The notes below the pieces were generated by a model. It made no database searches, was not told the DNA's origin, and was given only the letters and a program-made list of their open reading frames with translations. Below are positions 52,153 through 58,820 of a stretch of 64,000 bases of DNA, in pieces; within the stretch, counting starts at the first letter, position 1; each line of letters begins with the position of its first letter. Both the position numbers and the translations under genes were made by a program. The stretch comes from Fructilactobacillus hinvesii (GTDB taxonomy: Bacteria; Bacillota; Bacilli; Lactobacillales; Lactobacillaceae). Location of the stretch: contig NZ_CP097118.1 of NCBI RefSeq assembly GCF_024029435.1, positions 620,001-684,000 of the forward strand, written 5' to 3'.

Positions 52153-52401
52153 ACCTAGAATTTGAGGGGATTTTAGACGTGTTTTTGTAACACAATTGGA
52201 TGTTGATTTCAAGTCGAAAGACATGGATATTAGCTCCTTTATAATATAGACTGAAATGTCTATGATAATTGTAAAATAGACAGTACTAATACTATATGTA
52301 CTAATAAATTGGTCACTCTACCCTCGTAAAATAATTATTGACCAGAATAACTAGCTATTACGTAAGCATTGTCTTTAGTGCAGTAATGGCTAGTTCTTTT
52401 T
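52153..52401 (+). ncRNA. candidate non-coding RNA linked to the reverse transcriptase
   Basis: About 250 nt without an ORF between an extended -10 box and the RT gene, with several possible helices: GTGTT/AACAC (52179-52193), ATAGAC/GTCTAT (52246-52263), TTGGTCA/TGACCAG (52309-52345), and a 13-bp stem (52349-52361 with 52383-52395, one wobble) followed by CTTTTT, which resembles a terminator 18 nt before the RT ATG. GAGGG (52164-52168) can pair with CCCTC (52321-52325) over long range. A 9-nt direct repeat GTACTAATA occurs at 52283 and 52298. The layout resembles the template RNAs of ncRNA-dependent defence RTs; role is inferred. Confidence 0.55.
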
Positions 52402-52418
52402 ATTAAGAGGATTAAATT

Positions 52419-53948
52419 ATGATTGATGTAAATAAATTAAAAAAAGAGGTTTTTGAAGAATTAAAAGATAACTCCGATAATTTAATCAATAATTATATTC
52501 ATTTTGATAGTCGTTTTTCTACAAATTCTTTGAGACGTAAACTATATAATATTTATAAAAATAAAAATTATGTTTCTAATTATCGTTTTCTTCCCTTTAT
52601 AACAGTTAATATTAAGAAAATAAAATATAATCATGAAACTGATAAGAATAGAAAACCAGTTAAATATAAAAATAGATTAATATCATTAGCAGGTCATGAA
52701 GACGCTCTTATCTATTCTTTTTATGGTAAATTATTGTCCAAATTATATGAAAGTTATATATCAAATACTGATTTAAATAATGTTGTTTTAGCATATAGAT
52801 CTGGAAAATCTAATATAACCGGTGCAAAAGACGTAATTGATTTTATTTGGAAATCAAATGGATGTTGGATTATTAAAGGTGATTTTTCTAATTTTTTTGA
52901 TAATCTAAATCACCATTTATTATTATCTAATGTAGAGGAAATTTTTTCAGATGTTACTGAAAATTATAAGCTTAACGATGATTGGAAATCAGTTTTAACT
53001 CATTTGACAAAATATCGATATATAGAGAAAAATAAATTATTGAAAGGATTGGGGAACAAGCACTTTCATAATAAATATGTTAATAATAGAAAAGAAATTA
53101 GTGAGTTAGTAAGAAAAAAAGCAATACATTTTTATAAAAATAGGAATGGGATACCCCAGGGAACATCTTTAAGTGCTGTTTTAGCTAATGTTTATATGAT
53201 TAAGTTTGATAATCTAATAAGTAAAGATATAAAAAAATATAATGGAATTTACAGAAGATATTCTGATGATTTTGTAATTGTTATTCCTAATAATGGATGT
53301 AATAGAAGTACTGCAATAAAGATAAAGAAGAAAGTCATTAATGACAGTGAAAAACAATTAAAATTAAAGATTAATGATGAAAAGACAAAATTATTATATT
53401 TTTCAAAGTCAAATGGAAATGTTGTAAATGAAAATAATAATCCTACTAGTTTTGATTATTTAGGCTTTTCTTTTAATGGCAATAAAGTATTTTTGCGAAA
53501 TAGCACTATTTATCGTTTTTGGTATAGAGGAAAACGGGCATCAAGAACATTTGCATTAAGATATAATGAGAGAGAACTTTTAAAGAATTATAATTTATCA
53601 TATTTAAAAAATAAGTATATTGAAAATAGGTTTCCAGAAATTAGCGATAAAATTAGAAATAAGGTAATAAATAGACTTGAGTATGAAAAAAATAGTTTAT
53701 TAAATGGATGGTCAATTAAGGGAAGAAAAAAATTTACCAAAATGTATTTGGTAGACCAATCAATACCAAGGTCTAATTTAATGTGGTACGCAGACAGAGC
53801 ACAGAAAAAATTTGAAGAACCTATTCCTAGTTTTGATAAATTATATAAAGTGGATATTATAAAACCTGTTAAGAAAAAGATTTTAAAAATCCAATCTATG
53901 TATCATAATTTAAAGGAAAAAGAATGTAAGATAACAAAACATATTTAA
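52419..53948 (+). CDS. reverse transcriptase of the UG/Abi defence type (DRT-like)
   Basis: 509 aa. RT palm motifs: A in KGDFSNFFDNL (catalytic D155), B in GIPQGTSLSAVLANVYM (~244-260), C YSDD (281-284, in place of the YADD of group II introns and most retrons), then DEKTKLL and FDYLGFSF. The last ~160 residues are basic and helical without a maturase X, HNH or integrase domain, so it is not a group II intron protein. No retron msr-msd or DGR variable repeat is seen. Strongly AT-rich, single gene, with structured non-coding sequence directly upstream. Single-gene UG RTs such as DRT2 and DRT9 use such an RNA as template for anti-phage DNA synthesis; the exact class is not resolved here. ATG follows AAGAGG. 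Confidence 0.85.
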   Translation: MIDVNKLKKEVFEELKDNSDNLINNYIHFDSRFSTNSLRRKLYNIYKNKNYVSNYRFLPFITVNIKKIKYNHETDKNRKPVKYKNRLISLAGHEDALIYSFYGKLLSKLYESYISNTDLNNVVLAYRSGKSNITGAKDVIDFIWKSNGCWIIKGDFSNFFDNLNHHLLLSNVEEIFSDVTENYKLNDDWKSVLTHLTKYRYIEKNKLLKGLGNKHFHNKYVNNRKEISELVRKKAIHFYKNRNGIPQGTSLSAVLANVYMIKFDNLISKDIKKYNGIYRRYSDDFVIVIPNNGCNRSTAIKIKKKVINDSEKQLKLKINDEKTKLLYFSKSNGNVVNENNNPTSFDYLGFSFNGNKVFLRNSTIYRFWYRGKRASRTFALRYNERELLKNYNLSYLKNKYIENRFPEISDKIRNKVINRLEYEKNSLLNGWSIKGRKKFTKMYLVDQSIPRSNLMWYADRAQKKFEEPIPSFDKLYKVDIIKPVKKKILKIQSMYHNLKEKECKITKHI

Positions 53949-53958
53949 TTTGTTTAGT

Positions 53959-54014
53959 ATACGGGTAGCAAAATAATAATATATTTTGATTATTATTTTG
54001 CTACCCGTATTTTT
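53959..54014 (+). terminator. long perfect hairpin terminator of the RT gene
   Basis: A 22-bp perfect inverted repeat (53959-53980 with 53989-54010) with an 8-nt loop, containing ACGGGTAGC/GCTACCCGT, followed by TTTTA. Its length is unusual for a simple terminator. It marks the right edge of the AT-rich insert. Confidence 0.85.
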
Positions 54015-54124
54015 ATCTATACTTACTAAAAGTAGGCAATATCATTGCTATTTCTTGTAATCCAGCTATAATTTAGCTACCAATGTTAGCTTTGTTAGAG
54101 AAAGATTTTGAGAAGGAGGAATCC
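54014..54124 (+). pseudogene. remnant of a second RlmD/RlmCD-like methyltransferase gene
   Basis: One frame reads YLLKVGNIIAISCNPAII, a TAG, then LPMLALLEKDFEKEE. This mirrors the C-terminal catalytic segment of RlmCD-type enzymes (N-I-I-Y-I-S-C-N-P-A-T-L-A-R-D followed by L-A-L-L). Only ~35 codons remain, with an in-frame stop and one extra codon; both flanking parts of the gene are missing. It begins immediately after the RT terminator hairpin, suggesting that insertion or deletion of the RT module destroyed it. Confidence 0.6.
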
Positions 54125-55276
54125 ATCATCGCACGAAAACTAACGGATTCAGTCACATTTCGCCGCGGGGTTACAGTAAACGGGCGTTTGTTTATGCCAC
54201 CAATGTTAACCTCGTCGGGAACAGCGGATGGAAGAGCAACTGAAGATACGTTGCAATACTACGCGGCTCGCAGTAAGACAGCGGGCATGTTGATCACCGA
54301 GTATCACTACGTCAGTGAGAACGGAGGACCCAGTGGCGGCGGTCCGTTTGGGCAACAACTCGGGATTTATGATGATCAGCACTTGGAATCGATTAAGGCG
54401 CTTGCTACCACGATGAAACAAGATGGGGCAAAAGCCATCTTGCAAATTAACCACGGTGGGTTACGCAGTAACGGCTTTGGCGCCGAACACGGGTATGCGT
54501 TTGGTCCGAGTGCCATTCATTTTCCGAAGCTGGATTATCAAGTGTTGGCATTAACCACTGATCAAATTTATGCGATTATCCGGGACTTCGGTTTAGCCAC
54601 AGAACGAGCCATTGAAGCGGGTTTTGATGGGGTTGAGATTCACGGTGCTAACCATTATCTACTACAACAATTCATGTCGACGTATTCGAATCGGCGCACG
54701 GACGAGTGGGGTGGTTCGTTGGCTAATCGGATGCGTTTTCCGCTTGCAGTTGCCAAGGAAGTGCTCCGCGTGGTAGATAAGTACGCTCCGAAATATTTCA
54801 TCGTCGGTTACCGAATTAGTCCAGAAGAACTGCATCAGGATGGCAGTGGCTACACTATTGCGGATTCCAATCAGTTGGTGAAGGAATTGAACAAGTTAAA
54901 ACTGGATTATCTGCACGTTTCCATCTTTGGCCACTATTACGATGGTCCGAAAGACGGCAAGTTGAGTTACACGCAAATTTACCGGGAATCGCTTGATGAT
55001 GAAACTAAACTGTTGGCAGTTGGTGGGGTATTTAGTGCCGAAGCAGCGCTGGATGCTGTTAACCACTATATGGACATGGTCGGGATGGCCCGGGGAAGTT
55101 TGATTGATCCGCTGTTTGGATACAAGGTAGCTAATGATCAGGCGGATGAAATTGTACATGAGATTTCACCGGAACAGTTGAAACAAACGTCCTGGACCAA
55201 GGGATTGTTAGACTCGTTCTCGTTGCCGGATAACGGATTACCACCGTTGCCAAATGGTGATTCGATTAAAAAATAG
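54083..55276 (+). CDS. NADH:flavin oxidoreductase, old yellow enzyme family
   Basis: FMN TIM-barrel oxidoreductase (up to 397 aa), reducing enones or similar electrophiles. FMPPMLTSSG near the N-terminus, active-site histidines in EIHGANHYLLQQFMS, SNRRTDEWGGSLANRMRF, and GMARGSLIDP near the end. The strong ribosome binding site AAGGAGG (54113-54119) does not precede ATG, GTG or TTG: with normal spacing it points to ATC at 54128 (MARKLTDSV-like start), a near-cognate codon. The only ATG in frame (54083) lies in the decayed gene fragment and has no ribosome binding site. Expression may be reduced. Confidence 0.85.
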   Translation: MLALLEKDFEKEESIIARKLTDSVTFRRGVTVNGRLFMPPMLTSSGTADGRATEDTLQYYAARSKTAGMLITEYHYVSENGGPSGGGPFGQQLGIYDDQHLESIKALATTMKQDGAKAILQINHGGLRSNGFGAEHGYAFGPSAIHFPKLDYQVLALTTDQIYAIIRDFGLATERAIEAGFDGVEIHGANHYLLQQFMSTYSNRRTDEWGGSLANRMRFPLAVAKEVLRVVDKYAPKYFIVGYRISPEELHQDGSGYTIADSNQLVKELNKLKLDYLHVSIFGHYYDGPKDGKLSYTQIYRESLDDETKLLAVGGVFSAEAALDAVNHYMDMVGMARGSLIDPLFGYKVANDQADEIVHEISPEQLKQTSWTKGLLDSFSLPDNGLPPLPNGDSIKK

Positions 55277-55283
55277 AGCAGCA

Positions 55284-55327
55284 AAAAACTCGCAGAAATG
55301 AGATTGTCATTTCTACGAGTTTTTTTA
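55284..55327 (+). terminator. bidirectional terminator between the oxidoreductase and gpo
   Basis: AAAAACTCG plus AGAAATGA pairs with TCATTTCT plus CGAGTTTTT (single-base bulge), serving both converging genes. Confidence 0.88.
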
Positions 55328-55328
55328 G

Positions 55329-55802
55329 TTAGGCTTGTAATGCCCTTTGAATTTCAGGTTCCAATTTTTCTGGGTTCGTAATCGGAGCGTAACGGTGGAT
55401 CAACTTGCCATCTTTGCCAATCAAGAACTTGGTGTAGTTCCATTTGAGGGGACCGTGGCCCGATTCTTTCTTCAGGTAGGCAAATAACGGATCTGTATCT
55501 TCGCCATTGACCTTAATGGTTTGGGTGATGGGGAAGGTGACGCCGTAGTGAACTTGGCAATACTCGGTAATGTTTTTCGAATCCTTCAATTCCATCAAGA
55601 ATTGGTTGGAAGGAAAACCGATTACTTCTAAACCTTGGTCGTGGTACTTTTTGTATAGCTTTTCCAAATCCTTTAATTGTCCGGCTAAACCGCACTTGCT
55701 GGCGGTGTTAACCACGAGGATGACCTTACCTTTAAAATCGGCAAAATCAATCGAATCGCCGTTTAGTTCTTTGGTTTTGTAATCATAAACTGAGTTAAGC
55801 AT
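55329..55802 (-). CDS. gpo: glutathione peroxidase-like thiol peroxidase
   Basis: Peroxide-reducing enzyme (157 aa), usually thioredoxin-linked in bacteria. Catalytic C37 in NTASKCGLAGQ; FPSNQF carries the glutamine and WNYTKFL the tryptophan/asparagine of the active site. The usual GGQEPGS stretch after FPSNQF is replaced by LMELKDSKN, and the position of the resolving cysteine differs; C86-region (EYCQVHYG) is the only candidate. Confidence 0.9.
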   Translation of the reverse strand: MLNSVYDYKTKELNGDSIDFADFKGKVILVVNTASKCGLAGQLKDLEKLYKKYHDQGLEVIGFPSNQFLMELKDSKNITEYCQVHYGVTFPITQTIKVNGEDTDPLFAYLKKESGHGPLKWNYTKFLIGKDGKLIHRYAPITNPEKLEPEIQRALQA

Positions 55803-55943
55803 GAGAAGGACTCCAATCTGTTAAATTTGATGGTACACAATTAAAACTGTATCACTTTTGGCTGGGATTAGCTAATGATTGAATTTGAGGATATAATGGT
55901 AATACTTTTGCTGTTGAAATTATTGATAATTAAGAGGTAAACC

Positions 55944-56084
55944 ATGAATTCAAAATTTCCTAATTTATCTGACTGGCAAAAATTATTAAGTCAAATTCCA
56001 ATTGAAACCGTTGAATTTGATGATAACGGTCATTACAATGCGGAAAAACATCCAGATTTCCATGATTGGATGGAGAATGGATAA
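55944..56084 (+). CDS. small protein of 46 aa, unknown function
   Basis: Starts MNSKFPNLSDWQKLL and ends HPDFHDWMENG. AGAGG lies 8 nt before the ATG and a TATAAT box is present at 55892-55897. Composition is acidic with aromatic residues, no membrane segment. The high proportion of sense-like codons and good signals make it likely to be real; I do not recognise a family. Confidence 0.6.
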   Translation: MNSKFPNLSDWQKLLSQIPIETVEFDDNGHYNAEKHPDFHDWMENG

Positions 56085-56102
56085 TTAAATTTCAAACAAA
56101 AA

Positions 56103-56130
56103 GAGGAGATTATCTTATTTGATAATCTCC
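56103..56130 (-). terminator. terminator 3' of the DUF1828 gene
   Basis: AGGAGATTATC and GATAATCTCCT form an 11-bp stem with a 6-nt loop; on the minus strand it is followed by TCTTTTTG. It also lies 3' of the 46-aa gene. Confidence 0.7.
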
Positions 56131-56184
56131 TATCTTAATATATAAAACTTTTACTTTAATATAACAAAAATTTGTCAAATAAAT

Positions 56185-56976
56185 TTATAAAGCAAATTCA
56201 TCTATATAATCGGACTTTTTAGAAAAGGGAACAGTAGTTATTTTTTGTTCATTAAAAAGGTTAACTATTGAAGTTTCTATTGGTTTTTCTGTGTCGTTTA
56301 TTATTGTATAGAAATTGGAGTTTTTGAAATTTGGTATATTTCTTGTTTGTATTACATCCATGGCTAATGATTTTGCATATCCATCATTATTTGGTGTATT
56401 TAAAGTTTTTATTAATTTGTTTGGAATGTTTTTCTTTTTACTTCCTGCAATTGAAAAGTCATACGTATGGTACATACCATTCCTATCAACAAATGAAGGC
56501 CCTTCAAGAGCTCTAATATCATTTTCATCAAAGAAATTTTGAACATCTTCAATAAATAAATTATTAGTTTTTGGTTTAGCAAGTACAAACATGTCATCGA
56601 CAAACATCATGGATTGTGCTAATAAATTTTGTTTTATTGGGAAATCCTGTATGGAAGATTCTGTAAATATTTCATGTGTTTCTTCATCTATATTCACAGA
56701 AAAGGAAGTTAATTTTGATTCTAATAACTCCCTTCTTTTTTTAGATTTTAGCAGATTTATTCCAATTGACATTAAATCGTCTATAACATAACCACCATCA
56801 GTTAAATGTAGATTACCATCTTTTTTAACAATTGCATACAGGATTATTGAGTCATTACTTCGATTGTAAAAAGGAGTGTCAATTCTAATAGCATTTGAAG
56901 TTTTGCTTAATTTTATATTATTCTGGTTAAATGAATCAATCGCATCTTTTAATTCATCTATCTTTATATCATTCAT
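56185..56976 (-). CDS. DUF1828/DUF1829 domain protein
   Basis: 263 aa. The N-terminal DUF1828 block contains RIDTPFYNRSNDSIILYA and LTDGGYVIDDL; the C-terminal half fits DUF1829 (RNGMYHTYDFSIAG ... LAMDVIQTRNIPNFKNSNFY). Function unknown; such genes occur on accessory islands with a small partner. ATG 56976 is chosen because GGGGGTG lies 7 nt upstream; the TTG two codons earlier is less likely. AT-rich. It probably forms an operon with the gene at 57034-57471. Confidence 0.8.
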   Translation of the reverse strand: MNDIKIDELKDAIDSFNQNNIKLSKTSNAIRIDTPFYNRSNDSIILYAIVKKDGNLHLTDGGYVIDDLMSIGINLLKSKKRRELLESKLTSFSVNIDEETHEIFTESSIQDFPIKQNLLAQSMMFVDDMFVLAKPKTNNLFIEDVQNFFDENDIRALEGPSFVDRNGMYHTYDFSIAGSKKKNIPNKLIKTLNTPNNDGYAKSLAMDVIQTRNIPNFKNSNFYTIINDTEKPIETSIVNLFNEQKITTVPFSKKSDYIDEFAL

Positions 56977-57033
56977 AATCAAACACCCCCTTAAATTCTA
57001 TAATAAATTATTTTTTAATTTTTATTTATTCTT

Positions 57034-57471
57034 TTAGACCTCATGTGTATTAGTGTAATCTAAAAATTGACTTAATACTGTAAAAAGAGATGATAAATCG
57101 TTTATTTCTTTTGGTAATTCGGTAGCAATTTTATCTTTTTCCAGAACTCCTTCAATTCGTTTATAGGTATGCATATGATTTTCACCTATTTTTGTTCCAT
57201 CAGGATTAATATGAGTACCATTGTGGATATCAATTCTAATTAACATATCATTTGTATTTTTAAATCTGATATGTAAACTAAATCTATTTTCATCAAATAC
57301 ATTTCTATATCTATGAAGTTTATATTCTATTCCATTTTTATCATCGGTAACTGGAGTATCATCTTTTATTTTACCGATCATTGGAGTATTACTTGATATT
57401 TTTTTCTGACATATTTTAAATGATTTTATAAGTGTTGATACCTCGGAATCACTTAGATTTTCTAAATTAAT
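57034..57471 (-). CDS. DUF6978-like protein, partner of the DUF1828 gene
   Basis: The conventional ATG is at 57381 (115 aa), but the frame stays open upstream to a stop at 57472-57474, encoding NLENLSDSEVSTLIKSFKIC before that ATG, which looks like genuine protein. The only start there is ATT at 57471, 8 nt after GGGAG. The body has HIRFKNTNDMLIRIDIHNG and a short HMHTYKR segment, resembling the DUF6978 family usually found next to DUF1828. Function unknown; 57 bp upstream of the DUF1828 gene, same strand. Confidence 0.6.
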   Translation of the reverse strand: MNLENLSDSEVSTLIKSFKICQKKISSNTPMIGKIKDDTPVTDDKNGIEYKLHRYRNVFDENRFSLHIRFKNTNDMLIRIDIHNGTHINPDGTKIGENHMHTYKRIEGVLEKDKIATELPKEINDLSSLFTVLSQFLDYTNTHEV

Positions 57472-57604
57472 TTAAATCACTCCCTAATTAACAAAAATTA
57501 AACAATCTGTAAATATTTCAGTTAATTATATCAAACATTGCAAAGAATAGTAGCCTATATAAAGTATAAATAATTATCAATACGACTTTATTTTATAAGT
57601 TATT

Positions 57605-58516
57605 TTAATCATTGACTTTAAGCAATATCCTCCCTTTCTTTCCATGTCCATCTAGCTTTCTTTGAGCATCCTTAATATCATCAAAAGCATAGATTGAATC
57701 AATAAAAGGAATTAATTTCCCCTTAGAAATCATCTGTAGAATTTCAGTATAGTAATGAGGCATTAACGGACGATTGTGAAAAACAACGTTGATATTTTCA
57801 TGAAGAGATTGATAGAACGGTAGACTTAAAGGAAAAATGGTACCGTCATGTTTCAACTTATTTTCTAAATCATTCAAGAGACGAGTATTTCCAGTGGTAT
57901 CAATTAGGTAATCAAAATTTTCACTTGGAATCATGTCAGAGCCTGTATAAACTTGGTTTTGAAAATTTTGTTTTAAAAATTTTTCACTCTCTGAAGAAGA
58001 GAGGATAGTGGTTGAGACGTTGAGATTATTTAACATTTGAACCAAATAGGTTCCGATTCCGCCTGATCCACCGACAATGAGAACCTTATCAGTTGATCGA
58101 ATTTTTAACGTTTGGAGCGCCATTAAGGCGGTATCAGCACCACCAAAAACAGTAGCAGCTGCTTCAAAACTAACGTTATCAGGAATTATAAAAGTATAAG
58201 GTGGAATATTAGCAGTAACGTATTCAGAAAATGATCCATCTTTTGCAAAGGCAATTACTCTCTTTCCCATTAGCTGTTTATTTCTTAATGTTCCTGTTTT
58301 TTCAATTATTCCAGCAGCACTATACCCAATTACACGTGGTAATGATTGGGGATGTACGTTTGATAAATTTCCACTTTCACTTTTGACATCGTAAGGTAAG
58401 ACAGGAACATATTTAACTTTGATTAACGTTGATAGGGGATTTATATTTGGAACCTTAACGTTTTGAATTTTAAGCCCGTTGATTCCTTGGTAATTTGTTT
58501 GGATAATAGCTTTCAT
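57605..58516 (-). CDS. zinc-independent alcohol dehydrogenase/quinone oxidoreductase (MDR superfamily)
   Basis: 303 aa, NADPH-dependent reduction of quinones or enals by family. GroES-like N-terminal half (VPVLPYDVKSESG ... LPRVIGYSAAGIIEKTG) and a nucleotide-binding motif VLIVGGSGGIGTYLVQML. No zinc-ligand cysteines. AGGAGG precedes ATG 58516. It lies downstream of an Rgg-like regulator and may be its target. Confidence 0.88.
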   Translation of the reverse strand: MKAIIQTNYQGINGLKIQNVKVPNINPLSTLIKVKYVPVLPYDVKSESGNLSNVHPQSLPRVIGYSAAGIIEKTGTLRNKQLMGKRVIAFAKDGSFSEYVTANIPPYTFIIPDNVSFEAAATVFGGADTALMALQTLKIRSTDKVLIVGGSGGIGTYLVQMLNNLNVSTTILSSSESEKFLKQNFQNQVYTGSDMIPSENFDYLIDTTGNTRLLNDLENKLKHDGTIFPLSLPFYQSLHENINVVFHNRPLMPHYYTEILQMISKGKLIPFIDSIYAFDDIKDAQRKLDGHGKKGRILLKVND

Positions 58517-58560
58517 AGATTTGATCCTCCTAGTGATATTTTATTAGTGAGTATAAATGC

Positions 58561-58610
58561 AAAAAGCAGGTTTGAATAATTAGTATTCTAATTATTCAAA
58601 CCTGCTTTTT
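58561..58610. terminator. 23-bp perfect inverted repeat between regulator and oxidoreductase
   Basis: 58561-58583 is exactly complementary to 58588-58610 with a TATT loop; ends are AAAAA/TTTTT, so it can terminate in both directions. On the minus strand it lies between the regulator and the oxidoreductase; on the plus strand it precedes the small membrane protein gene. Confidence 0.8.
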
Positions 58611-58646
58611 AACTTTAAATTGGAATTAAAAAAAAGAGAAATCTTT

Positions 58647-58811
58647 ATGTCACTATTATGGTCACTGATTGTTGGTTTTATTATCAGCTGGATGTTAAGT
58701 AAAATATTTTTGCTTCCGTTTTGGTTGATCTTAATGTGTTTATATTCGTTATTAATCGGATGGTTTTTAGTTAAATTATTACTGGTGATTTATTTTTACT
58801 TAGTCATTTAA
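58647..58811 (+). CDS. small two-helix membrane protein (54 aa)
   Basis: Starts MSLLWSLIVGFIISWMLSK and is almost entirely hydrophobic, with two predicted membrane segments separated by a short polar turn. ATG 58647 is preceded by a weak AGAGAAA; a TTG at 58620 is an alternative. It converges with the 3' end of the Rgg-like regulator gene (9-bp gap). Function unknown; it could be a small membrane effector. Confidence 0.5.
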   Translation: MSLLWSLIVGFIISWMLSKIFLLPFWLILMCLYSLLIGWFLVKLLLVIYFYLVI

Positions 58812-58820
58812 TTTCAATAA

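Noticed and set aside
52119..52277. DRT2-like endless ORF from a 159-nt concatemer
   Set aside because: All three frames on both strands contain stop codons by inspection, so a nearly endless ORF cannot arise from this unit.
52419..53948. Group II intron-encoded protein or retron RT
   Set aside because: No maturase, HNH or integrase-like domain, no intron RNA domains V/VI downstream, no msr-msd inverted layout, and YSDD rather than the usual YADD.
54083..54127. First 15 residues of the oxidoreductase ORF as genuine protein
   Set aside because: LALLEKDFEK is better explained as part of a decayed RlmCD-like gene; old-yellow-enzyme homology begins after it.
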